Source: CAYMTN01 sp964393335
GTDB taxonomy: Bacteria > Chloroflexota > Anaerolineae > Aggregatilineales > Aggregatilineaceae
Length of the DNA stretch: 21,820 nucleotides
Assembly: GCA_964393335.1 (NCBI GenBank)
Contig: CAYMTN010000073.1
Location: forward strand, 1-21,820
Reading direction: 5' to 3'
A model generated the notes under the pieces. That model had not been told where the DNA came from. It saw only the letters and a list, made by a program, of their open reading frames with translations, and ran no database searches. The translations under genes and the position numbers were made by a program. Position 1 is the first letter of the stretch; the number at the start of each line of letters is the position of its first letter. Positions 1 through 5,937 of the stretch are shown piece by piece.

Positions 1-1156
1 CGATCACGGCAATCACCGCGACCACGCCGACGACGGCCCCGCCGATCACCAGCGGGTTCAGGCCGCGTTTGGCGGGCGGTGCGCCGGAGCCAGCTCCCGC
101 GCCAGCGCGAGTCTCACCGGCAGCCGGGGCCGGGACCGACGCCGCCGGGGTACCGCGCGGCGTGGGCGGCGGGGCTGTCCGGCCTGCCGCGTGCTCTCCG
201 GTGGGCATCATGGTCGGCATCTCGTCAAATGACGGCGTGGGGGAGGCCTGCGCGGTCGGGGCGGCCTCGTCCCCGACGATGGTGCGATCCAGCCCGTCGC
301 CGGGGCCTGCGCCGACGCCGGTCGCCAGGCCGCGCGCCGCGTTGGCGAACGCGTCGGACATATCCTCGGCGGATTGGAAGCGGTCGTCGGGTTCTTTGGC
401 GAGCGCGCGTAAGATCACGGCCTCGATGCCCGGCTCGATGCCCGGTTTCATCTCGTGCGGCAGCGGTGGCGCGTCGTTGAAGTGTTTGTACATCAACGTG
501 TAGGGCGTGTCACCCTCAAACGGCAGCCGCCCCAGCACCATCTCATACAACATCACGCCCAACGAATAAATGTCGGTCCGTGCGTCGACGGGTTCGCCGC
601 GCCACTGTTCGGGGGCCATGTAGGCGGGCGTGCCGAGAATGTTACCCGTCGCGGTGAGTTTGGTCGTCCCGGCCAGCATCTTGGCGATGCCGAAGTCGGT
701 CAGGTAGGCGTTGTTGCGCTCGTCCAACAGCACGTTGTTGGGTTTGAGGTCGCGGTGGATGATGCCTTGTTCGTGCGCGAAGGTCAGCGCGCTGGCGATC
801 TGGCCGAGCATCCGGCTGGCCAGCCGCAGCGGCAGCGGCCCTTCGGCCAGCCGATCATCCAGGCTGCCGCCGCGTACCAGGCGCATCACGATGTAGATGT
901 TTTTGTCTTCACGCCCAAAGTCGATCACGGGCAGGATGTGCGGGTGTTGCAGCCGCGCGATCACCTGGGCTTCATTTTCGAACCGGGCTACAAACTGCTC
1001 GTCGTCGGCCAATTCCGGCGTCATGACCTTGATCGCCACGTCGCGGTCCATGGACGCCTGCCGCGCCAGGTAAACAGTCGCCATGCCGCCCCGCCCAAGC
1101 AGGGAACGGATTTCGTACTGTCCCAACTTCTTATTTATGAGGTCGTCGCTCGCCAT
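1..1156 (-). CDS. Membrane-anchored Ser/Thr protein kinase (PknB-like), C-terminus cut off by window edge
   Basis: Reads leftward from ATG at 1156; 385 residues are visible before the window ends. A bacterial Hanks-type kinase domain fills about residues 14-270: glycine loop GRGGMATVY (21-29), ATP-binding Lys43 in VAIKVM, catalytic loop HRDLKPNN with Asp136, DFG with Asp154, and an activation segment ending GTPAYMAPEQW. It should phosphorylate Ser/Thr on target proteins from the cytoplasmic side. A roughly 100-residue Pro/Ala/Gly-rich linker follows, then the start of a hydrophobic helix (about 369-385, rich in Val/Ile/Gly), so the missing part probably lies outside the membrane and may be a sensor domain. 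The start is chosen because the kinase domain begins within 15 residues; the ribosome site is weak (GAGCG only). A promoter candidate lies about 55 bp upstream. Kinase identity is certain; substrate and signal are unknown. Confidence 0.96.
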   Translation of the reverse strand, partial: MASDDLINKKLGQYEIRSLLGRGGMATVYLARQASMDRDVAIKVMTPELADDEQFVARFENEAQVIARLQHPHILPVIDFGREDKNIYIVMRLVRGGSLDDRLAEGPLPLRLASRMLGQIASALTFAHEQGIIHRDLKPNNVLLDERNNAYLTDFGIAKMLAGTTKLTATGNILGTPAYMAPEQWRGEPVDARTDIYSLGVMLYEMVLGRLPFEGDTPYTLMYKHFNDAPPLPHEMKPGIEPGIEAVILRALAKEPDDRFQSAEDMSDAFANAARGLATGVGAGPGDGLDRTIVGDEAAPTAQASPTPSFDEMPTMMPTGEHAAGRTAPPPTPRGTPAASVPAPAAGETRAGAGAGSGAPPAKRGLNPLVIGGAVVGVVAVIAVI

Positions 1157-1210
1157 AACTTGTCGCTCGCTGGGGAATCCGGTTGGATTTCGAGAATACT
1201 GCACGTTAGA

Positions 1211-1239
1211 AACATACGGTAAAACCCTGAAATAAGCAA
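1211..1239 (-). promoter_or_regulatory. Probable sigma70-type promoter of the Ser/Thr kinase gene
   Basis: On the minus strand TTGCTT (1239-1234) is followed after exactly 17 bp by TATGTT (1216-1211). The region is markedly AT-rich against a GC-rich background and T/A-rich tracts lie just upstream of the -35 box. Transcription would start about 50 bp before the kinase ATG. Inferred from consensus only. Confidence 0.45.
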
Positions 1240-1261
1240 GTTAAAAGCTGCAAAAATATCT

Positions 1262-1305
1262 CGTTGGCCGTTCTTCGTTACCCGTGAACCGTTATCCGTT
1301 TACCG
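1262..1305 (+). repeat. Heptamer tandem array (degenerate CGTTNNC units), left of scaffold gap
   Basis: Six consecutive 7-bp units in register: CGTTGGC, CGTTCTT, CGTTACC, CGTGAAC, CGTTATC, CGTTTAC. They share the CGT start and are otherwise degenerate. The same unit types recur at 1532-1566 (inverted) and 18744-18785. The array resembles the short heptanucleotide tandem repeats described in cyanobacterial genomes; its function is unknown. Confidence 0.8.
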
Positions 1306-1430
1306 CGAGCGCGCCGGGACGGGATCGCATGTCCGGGTCACCGGGCAGCCCGCACGAGCGGGTAACTGGCGCATCGCGTGCGGATTTCAGCCACAGGTGG
1401 CGGACGGTTCGCTGGCCGTTGAAGGCCGGT

Positions 1431-1530
1431 NNNNNNNNNNNNNNNNNNNNNNNNNNNNNNNNNNNNNNNNNNNNNNNNNNNNNNNNNNNNNNNNNNNNNN
1501 NNNNNNNNNNNNNNNNNNNNNNNNNNNNNN
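1431..1530. other. Scaffold gap of 100 N
   Basis: Exactly 100 undetermined bases, the conventional filler for a gap of unknown size. It lies between two inverted heptamer arrays in the 411-bp space between the kinase start (1156) and the end of the YhhN gene (1568). Apart from the arrays, the promoter and a small CCCGC-ACGA-GCGGG hairpin near 1350, I see no gene in this space. A gene could be hidden in the gap. Confidence 0.98.
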
Positions 1531-1531
1531 A

Positions 1532-1566
1532 ACGGTTCACCGCCAACGGTTCACGGTCTACGGAAA
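1532..1566 (-). repeat. Heptamer tandem array, inverted, right of scaffold gap
   Basis: Five 7-bp units in register on the plus strand: ACGGTTC, ACCGCCA, ACGGTTC, ACGGTCT, ACGGAAA. Read on the minus strand they give CGTAGAC, CGTGAAC, CGTTGGC, GGTGAAC. CGTGAAC and CGTTGGC are exact units of the array left of the gap. The array ends 1 bp before the stop codon of the YhhN gene. Confidence 0.75.
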
Positions 1567-1567
1567 C

Positions 1568-2209
1568 CTACAGATGCCCGTAAATGGACAGCGCAAACAA
1601 CCACTGCGCCGTGAAATACGTGCTGAGCACCCAAAACGGCGCGCTGCGCCACGTACCCCGGAAGCGTTCGACAGCCAACGCCGAATCCGACGTCACGAAC
1701 AGGTACGCGCCGATCAGGGCCAGCAGGGCGCTGCGTTGGTCCGTCACCAGCCAGCGATTGGCCGCCTGCCACGCCATGATCAGGATGATGCCGACGTAGA
1801 CGATCACCGGGCGTTTCATCGCGCCCAGGTGCGGCCACAACCAACGCAGCATGATCGCGCCATACGCCACAAACGGGATGATATACCAGATCGGCGTCGC
1901 CCCGCCGCTTTCGACGGTGAAAGCGGTGATATACAGGATGTGCGCGATCAAAAAACTCACCAGCCCATGCACGAACTTATCGGATGGCAGCATCAGAAAC
2001 ACGTCACCCGCCAGTGACGCCAGCAGGCCCGCCACGATCAGGACGTGGTAGGCGATTGGCAGCGGGTCGTTCGCCAACAGCGCGATCAGGATGATCCAGG
2101 CCATCGTCAGCGGCTTGAAGACGTATTCCAGCCGCTGGGCTGTGCGGTATTGGGCGATGATGGTCAGCGCCGCCGAAACGGCGGCCAGCAGTGTCAAGAG
2201 AATAAGCAT
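1568..2209 (-). CDS. YhhN/TMEM86-family integral membrane protein (lysoplasmalogenase-like)
   Basis: 213 residues and almost entirely hydrophobic, with about seven or eight predicted membrane helices. The pattern fits the YhhN family: an early KPLTM motif (about residues 32-36), then LAGDVFLMLPSDKFVHGLVS (about 65-85) with the conserved GD and the FVHG/His-rich helix, and a late SDSALAVERF motif (about 174-183). Eukaryotic TMEM86B hydrolyses the vinyl-ether bond of lysoplasmalogens; most bacterial members are untested, so lipid-ether hydrolysis is only the family-based guess. ATG at 2209 has a modest GGTGAG site 9 bp upstream. It lies 35 bp downstream of the nucleotidyltransferase-like gene on the same strand, so the two are probably co-transcribed. 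Confidence 0.85.
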   Translation of the reverse strand: MLILLTLLAAVSAALTIIAQYRTAQRLEYVFKPLTMAWIILIALLANDPLPIAYHVLIVAGLLASLAGDVFLMLPSDKFVHGLVSFLIAHILYITAFTVESGGATPIWYIIPFVAYGAIMLRWLWPHLGAMKRPVIVYVGIILIMAWQAANRWLVTDQRSALLALIGAYLFVTSDSALAVERFRGTWRSAPFWVLSTYFTAQWLFALSIYGHL

Positions 2210-2244
2210 TGGATGATTCTCACCAGCGTGTTGTCAACGGGCGG

Positions 2245-3030
2245 TTACCAGTCCGCAATGGGCGTGCAGCCGGTGCGCCAGGCCCACTCTGAATCGGCCA
2301 TGAAGCGGCTGGGCCAGCCTTCCGCCGGTTGGTCCCAGGTGGTGAAGCCAAACACGGCGTCACAAAACTGGTCCGCGTTGGGCTGGCACGGTTCCGCGAG
2401 AAGCTGCGCGACCAGCGCCATAAACTGATCGGGTTTTGCCGGCGCGCGCTCAAGTTCCGTCATAAACCACTTATGATACGGATATAGTACTCTATTGTAG
2501 GCAAGAATGAGCCTGCCTCCAAATAACACCATGTCGGCCACGACGTGCAGCAGCAGATACGGATCGCTGCGCTTCTCCGCTTCGCCGATGTACCACTTGA
2601 GCGCCTGAAGCTGCGCGTAGAAACTCTGGATTTTGCGGGCGCGTTCCGCTTCGGGATAGGCCGTGATCCGCGCGAGCAGGTCCGCCAGCTCCGGCAGGCG
2701 CGAATACGCGACGAACGCGTGCTCAAAGGCGGCGCGCGCCGGTTCGCTGCCGCGTTCTGCGACGTCACGCAAAAACGGCAGATCGACGATCTTGCCGTCC
2801 ACGTAACCGCCGGGGTAATCGCTGAAATCGAGCGAAAAATAGTGAAACTCGTGCCTGGGTGCGCGGCGGGCGTATTCGTCGTCCGAAGCAACCAGCACGA
2901 AGTCGATGTCGGAATCGGGCCGGGCGAGTCCTTTGACGACCGATCCGCCGATGATCAACGCGGGAAACCCGGGATCATCCTGAAAATGGGCGGTCAGGCG
3001 GTCAATCGTTTGTTGGTGATGGGGCAGCAT
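2245..3030 (-). CDS. Nucleotidyltransferase-fold domain protein (MNT/aminoglycoside-nucleotidyltransferase-like)
   Basis: 261 residues. The N-terminal quarter has the polymerase-beta-type nucleotidyltransferase signature: GGSVVKGLARPDSDIDFVLV (about residues 28-47), that is GS-x(9)-DxD with a beta strand after it. This would bind metal and a nucleotide triphosphate. The rest is alpha-helical and contains a motif, NRVLYPYHKWF (about 185-195), that I associate with stand-alone nucleotidyltransferases of this size. Substrate is unknown: an antibiotic, a protein or another small molecule are all possible. Codons for residues 172-192 are unusually AT-rich compared with the rest of the gene. No partner HEPN-type gene is adjacent, which argues against a toxin-antitoxin pair. 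ATG at 3030 is preceded only by a weak AGAAGA site. Confidence 0.8.
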   Translation of the reverse strand: MLPHHQQTIDRLTAHFQDDPGFPALIIGGSVVKGLARPDSDIDFVLVASDDEYARRAPRHEFHYFSLDFSDYPGGYVDGKIVDLPFLRDVAERGSEPARAAFEHAFVAYSRLPELADLLARITAYPEAERARKIQSFYAQLQALKWYIGEAEKRSDPYLLLHVVADMVLFGGRLILAYNRVLYPYHKWFMTELERAPAKPDQFMALVAQLLAEPCQPNADQFCDAVFGFTTWDQPAEGWPSRFMADSEWAWRTGCTPIADW

Positions 3031-3072
3031 GGTGCTATGTGTCTTCTTTCTGAGGTGCGCATGAGGATAGTG

Positions 3073-3100
3073 TGGTTATTAGCTGTTGGTTATCGGTTGG
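3073..3100 (+). repeat. Short heptamer array upstream of the nucleotidyltransferase gene
   Basis: Four 7-bp units in register: TGGTTAT, TAGCTGT, TGGTTAT, CGGTTGG. The first and third are identical. The composition differs from the CGT-type arrays but the period is the same. It lies in the 199-bp space between two minus-strand genes, 42 bp before the nucleotidyltransferase start. Confidence 0.55.
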
Positions 3101-3143
3101 GCGTGCTTATGGAGAACACAATCAGAGTTGGCATGGTTTTTTC

Positions 3144-3192
3144 GTAGGGGCGCTGCTTGCTGCGCCCAGGGCGGGGCAAGCGCCGCCCCTAC
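3144..3192. repeat. 49-bp palindromic element GTAGGGGCG...CGCCCCTAC
   Basis: The ends GTAGGGGCG and CGCCCCTAC are perfect inverted repeats. Extending inward, 15 of 17 positions pair (GTAGGGGCGCTGCTTGC against GCAAGCGCCGCCCCTAC). The interior is also GC-palindromic. It looks like a REP/MITE-type intergenic element rather than a terminator, since no T-run follows on either strand. It lies between the YdcF-family gene and the nucleotidyltransferase gene. Confidence 0.7.
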
Positions 3193-3229
3193 GTTCTGCC
3201 ATGTTTGATTGATTGCTCCATTATTTCCA

Positions 3230-3910
3230 TCAGTTTTCCTGTCCGGCGGCCTCCGTGACGATCGGCAGCGGCTCGCCCAGGACCGGCTGCGGGCGGCGGA
3301 CCAGGTCGATCACGGCTTTGGCAGTCGCCGGAAATTCGCGCAGGACGCTGTACGTCAGGTTCGCCTGGTTGTACCCTTCGGGACGCATGGCATCCGCCGC
3401 GACGCCGACCGACTCCACGCCGAGCGTATTACACGTCAGCAGCGCGCGGTCCAGGTGAAAACCCTGTGTGACCAGGATCGCACGACTCACGCCGAAAATG
3501 ACGCGCGCCCGGTAGCAGCTATCATACGTGCTCCGCCCGGCGTAATCCAGCACCAGCGCGCCGTCCGGCACGCCCAACGACCGCGCGTAGCGGCGCATCG
3601 CTTCCGGCTCGTTGTAGGTCACGAACCGGTTATCACCCGTCAGCAGCAGCGCCTCGATTTTTCCGGCGTGGTACAGCGCGGCCCCGGCGGCGACCCGGTC
3701 GGACAGCATGTGGCTGAGCCGCCCATCGGCGTGAACCTGCGCGCCAAAGATGATCGCCACCGGGCGGGGCGGCACGCTCTCGACGGTATACACCTGGTCG
3801 CGGGCGCGCAGGGCGCTGTAGGCCCGCAGCGCGACCAGGACCAGCGCGGGCAGCGCCAGCGCCAGCACGCCGATCACCAGCGCCCGCCGCCGGTTCAACA
3901 ATCGCCGCAT
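3230..3910 (-). CDS. YdcF/SanA-family (DUF218) membrane-anchored protein
   Basis: 226 residues from ATG at 3910, chosen because the longer frame runs back into the upstream epimerase and because a GGAG lies about 10 bp before this ATG. A signal-anchor helix spans about residues 9-33 and follows Arg-rich MRRLLNRRR. The outer domain has the DUF218 pattern: AIIFGAQVHADGRLS, then SDRVAAGAALYHAGK, LLLTGDN, a YNEPEAMRRYA segment, RSTYDSCYRA, and AILVTQGFHLDRAL. SanA and YdcF relatives act at the cell envelope (vancomycin sensitivity and barrier function in Escherichia coli); the exact chemistry is unsettled. The gene begins 7 bp after the epimerase stop codon, so the two are surely one operon. That links it to envelope sugar metabolism. 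Confidence 0.88.
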   Translation of the reverse strand: MRRLLNRRRALVIGVLALALPALVLVALRAYSALRARDQVYTVESVPPRPVAIIFGAQVHADGRLSHMLSDRVAAGAALYHAGKIEALLLTGDNRFVTYNEPEAMRRYARSLGVPDGALVLDYAGRSTYDSCYRARVIFGVSRAILVTQGFHLDRALLTCNTLGVESVGVAADAMRPEGYNQANLTYSVLREFPATAKAVIDLVRRPQPVLGEPLPIVTEAAGQEN

Positions 3911-3917
3911 CACTCGT

Positions 3918-4889
3918 TCACTCCGTCCATTCACCCGACTCGATTTTCCACTGGCGGAACCAGTCCCAGGTTTTCGCCAATCCATCCTGGACGCGCGTCT
4001 GCGGATCGAAACCGAGCAGCCGCCGCGCCTTGCTGTTGTCGCAGTACGTGATCGGCGGATCGCTGGGCGGCGTCGGGACGTCTCTGGTGTTGAGCTTGCG
4101 CCCCGACAGCTCTTCGATCACGTCGATGAATTCGCGCAGCGAGATCGGCGCGCCGACGCCCAGGTTCATCACCTCGTAGCCCAGCGGTTGATCCAGTGCC
4201 GCGATCACGCCGCTCACCGTGTCGTCGATGTACGTCCAGTCGCGGTGAATGTCGCCGCCGTTGAAGATCGGGATCACGGTGCCATCCAGCACCGCGTTCA
4301 TCACGCGCATCGGCATCATGTCCGGGCGGCCCGCCGGGCCGTATACGTTGAAAAAACGCAGCACGGTGACGTTCATACTGTGCAGGTGGTGGTACGCATG
4401 GCCGAGCATTTCGGCGGCGCGTTTGCTGGCCGGATAGGCAGCCAGTGGGCGGTCGGCGGCGTCGGATTCCTCGAAGGGCAGGCGTCGTGTCGCGCCGTAG
4501 ACCGACGACGTAGACGCCAGCACAAAACCCTCGACGGCGTGGCGGCGCGCGGCTTCTAGCAGGTTGAACGTGCCGTTGAAGTTGACCTCGATGTAAAGCT
4601 GCGGCTGTTTGACGCTCTCGCGGACGCCCGCCATCGCCGCCAGGTGCGCGACTTTGCGCACGTCATGCGCCGCGACCAGCGCCTCGACGGCTGCCGCGTC
4701 GCGGATGTCGCCCTCGACCATCGTGAAAGCCGGGTGGGCTGCCAGCCGCGCCGCGTTGGCGCGTTTGATGGCCGGATCGTAATAATCGTTGAAGTTATCG
4801 ATGGCGACGACTGTCTCGCCGCGTGCCAGCAGCCGCTCAGCCAGGTGACTGCCGATGAAGCCTGCTCCGCCGGTTACCAGAATCGACAC
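3918..4889 (-). CDS. NAD-dependent sugar-nucleotide epimerase/dehydratase, UDP-glucuronate 4-epimerase-like
   Basis: 323 residues from a GTG at 4889; the open frame extends to 5054, but the extra 55 codons cross a palindromic repeat. AAAGGGA lies about 7 bp before this GTG and the Rossmann strand begins at residue 3. Features of an extended SDR enzyme: NAD-binding GGAGFIG (7-13), acidic D at the second strand (VVAIDNFNDYYD), catalytic T127/S128/S129 followed by VYG, and Tyr152-x3-Lys156 (YPASK). The FNDYYDPAIKRAN segment and overall length are typical of UDP-glucuronate 4-epimerases, which make UDP-galacturonate for surface polysaccharides; UDP-glucose 4-epimerase or a dehydratase cannot be excluded. 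The YdcF gene follows at 7 bp. Confidence 0.88.
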   Translation of the reverse strand: MSILVTGGAGFIGSHLAERLLARGETVVAIDNFNDYYDPAIKRANAARLAAHPAFTMVEGDIRDAAAVEALVAAHDVRKVAHLAAMAGVRESVKQPQLYIEVNFNGTFNLLEAARRHAVEGFVLASTSSVYGATRRLPFEESDAADRPLAAYPASKRAAEMLGHAYHHLHSMNVTVLRFFNVYGPAGRPDMMPMRVMNAVLDGTVIPIFNGGDIHRDWTYIDDTVSGVIAALDQPLGYEVMNLGVGAPISLREFIDVIEELSGRKLNTRDVPTPPSDPPITYCDNSKARRLLGFDPQTRVQDGLAKTWDWFRQWKIESGEWTE

Positions 4890-4933
4890 AAGTTTTTCCC
4901 TTTCGTTGCTGCCGGTCCTCAACAGGTTACTGT

Positions 4934-4993
4934 CTATCCGCAAATTCGTTCTGGCAGGGGCGCGGCGTGCCGCGCCCAGCAATTTGCGGATAG
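4934..4993. repeat. 60-bp nested inverted repeat between epimerase and unknown membrane protein genes
   Basis: Outer arms CTATCCGCAAATT (4934-4946) and AATTTGCGGATAG (4981-4993) are a perfect 13-bp inverted repeat. Inside is a second perfect hairpin, GGGCGCGGC (4958-4966) and GCCGCGCCC (4969-4977), with a 2-nt loop. No T-run follows on either strand, so a simple intrinsic terminator is unlikely, although it lies 24 bp after the stop codon of the upstream gene. The GGGGCG/CGCCC core recalls the element at 3144-3192. Confidence 0.75.
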
Positions 4994-5016
4994 GCTGTGA
5001 GTTTTCCACGGGAGGA

Positions 5017-5637
5017 TCAGTGATAAATGTTACCCTGGACGGCAAACGTGCCATCCTGAATGATCAGTGTCTGCTCATACAACCTGTAATCGCCGGGCAG
5101 GTCCGCAAACGGTTTCGCCAGCACGTCCTCGAACTGGCTGCTGATCGTGCTCAGCACAAAATCCGGCAAGGAGATACCGCCCACGTCCACCGACGTGATG
5201 TCAAATTTGAAGTGGCCGGAGCCGTCGATACGCGGCTTGATCACGACTTTCACCGGCAGGGCCAGCCGCGAGCGCTTCAGCTCGCCGTAAAACGTCATTT
5301 CGCCGTTATCCAGCCCGACCTGCGCGTTCTCAAACGGGAAGCTGTGCCCGTGTTCCTCAGCGAACTGCTTGCCTTCCAGCGCCATCCACGACGAGAACTC
5401 GCGCTCGGTGAACTGCAGGGCGAACCAGCCGTCCAGGCGGCTCTGGGCGCTGTTTTGGGCGGTGGTGATTGCCGTGTCGAAGGTTTGCGCCTCGAGCGTG
5501 CTGGGCTTAAACCGGTCGGAGAGCGGCGCGTCGGGCGCGTTGTTGTAGACATAGATCACGCCGCAGGCCAGCATGACACAACACAACACGGGGATCAGAA
5601 TCAGCGCCAGGCAGCACCCACTACAGCCCTCAAACAT
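5017..5637 (-). CDS. Membrane-anchored protein of unknown function with Cys-rich N-terminal helix
   Basis: 206 residues from ATG at 5637. I chose this over the ATG at 5655 because GAAGGAGAG lies 8-9 bp before it and the earlier ATG has no ribosome site. The first 33 residues (MFEGCSGCCLALILIPVLCC and onward) form one hydrophobic helix holding at least six cysteines. The remainder (about 35-206) is soluble, probably extracytoplasmic, and has alternating beta-strand character (MTFYGELKRSRLALPVKVVI; GHFKFDITSVDVGG). I do not recognise the family; it looks like a small lipid- or sterol-binding-type beta fold, but that is a guess. The next gene downstream is the epimerase, 127 bp away across a palindromic element. 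Confidence 0.75.
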   Translation of the reverse strand: MFEGCSGCCLALILIPVLCCVMLACGVIYVYNNAPDAPLSDRFKPSTLEAQTFDTAITTAQNSAQSRLDGWFALQFTEREFSSWMALEGKQFAEEHGHSFPFENAQVGLDNGEMTFYGELKRSRLALPVKVVIKPRIDGSGHFKFDITSVDVGGISLPDFVLSTISSQFEDVLAKPFADLPGDYRLYEQTLIIQDGTFAVQGNIYH

Positions 5638-5658
5638 GGTCCGGCTCTCCTTCAAAAA

Positions 5659-5693
5659 TAGCTTTTAGCGATCAGCGTTCAGCTATCAGCTTC
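5659..5693 (+). repeat. Heptamer tandem array (YAGCNNT units)
   Basis: Five units in register: TAGCTTT, TAGCGAT, CAGCGTT, CAGCTAT, CAGCTTC. All contain AGC at positions 2-4. It starts 22 bp before the ATG of the minus-strand unknown membrane protein, so it lies in the divergent promoter region between that gene and the glycosyltransferase. Confidence 0.75.
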
Positions 5694-5874
5694 ATCCTCT
5701 TGAACGCACCAGTCCGGCAGCGCCAACGGGTAGTTTTCGCCTCTCAGGTTGCTCTACGGCCCCGTATTGTACCGCCATCCACACGTTTGTCACCAACGGG
5801 GGGAGGGCTGGCTCAGGCTAACAACGTCCCCACTACTTTTACCACCGAGCGCGCGTGATGCGCCTGCCTCGAAA

Positions 5875-5903
5875 TTGACTCGTGCCCGGTTTCGCACTAG
5901 GAT
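5875..5903 (+). promoter_or_regulatory. Probable sigma70-type promoter of the glycosyltransferase/secreted-protein operon
   Basis: TTGACT (5875-5880) and TAGGAT (5898-5903) are separated by exactly 17 bp. Predicted transcription start is about 5910, giving a leader of roughly 28 nt before ATG at 5938. Consensus match only. Confidence 0.5.
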
Positions 5904-5937
5904 CACGCCCGGTTGGTTTACGGAGTACGATCACGCC

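Noticed and set aside
455..1222. A 255-codon plus-strand frame
   Set aside because: It is antisense to the conserved kinase motifs (HRD, DFG, APE) and carries no domain of its own.
1262..1566. Heptamer arrays as a possible CRISPR array
   Set aside because: Units are only 7 bp, contiguous, and have no spacers; there are no cas genes in the window.
2245..3030. The nucleotidyltransferase as half of an MNT/HEPN toxin-antitoxin pair
   Set aside because: It is about twice the usual MNT length, and neither neighbour is a HEPN-like helical protein; the downstream gene is a YhhN membrane protein.
4890..5054. N-terminal extension of the epimerase by 55 codons
   Set aside because: The extension translates a nested inverted repeat, and the GTG at 4889 has a good ribosome site and sits right before the Rossmann strand.
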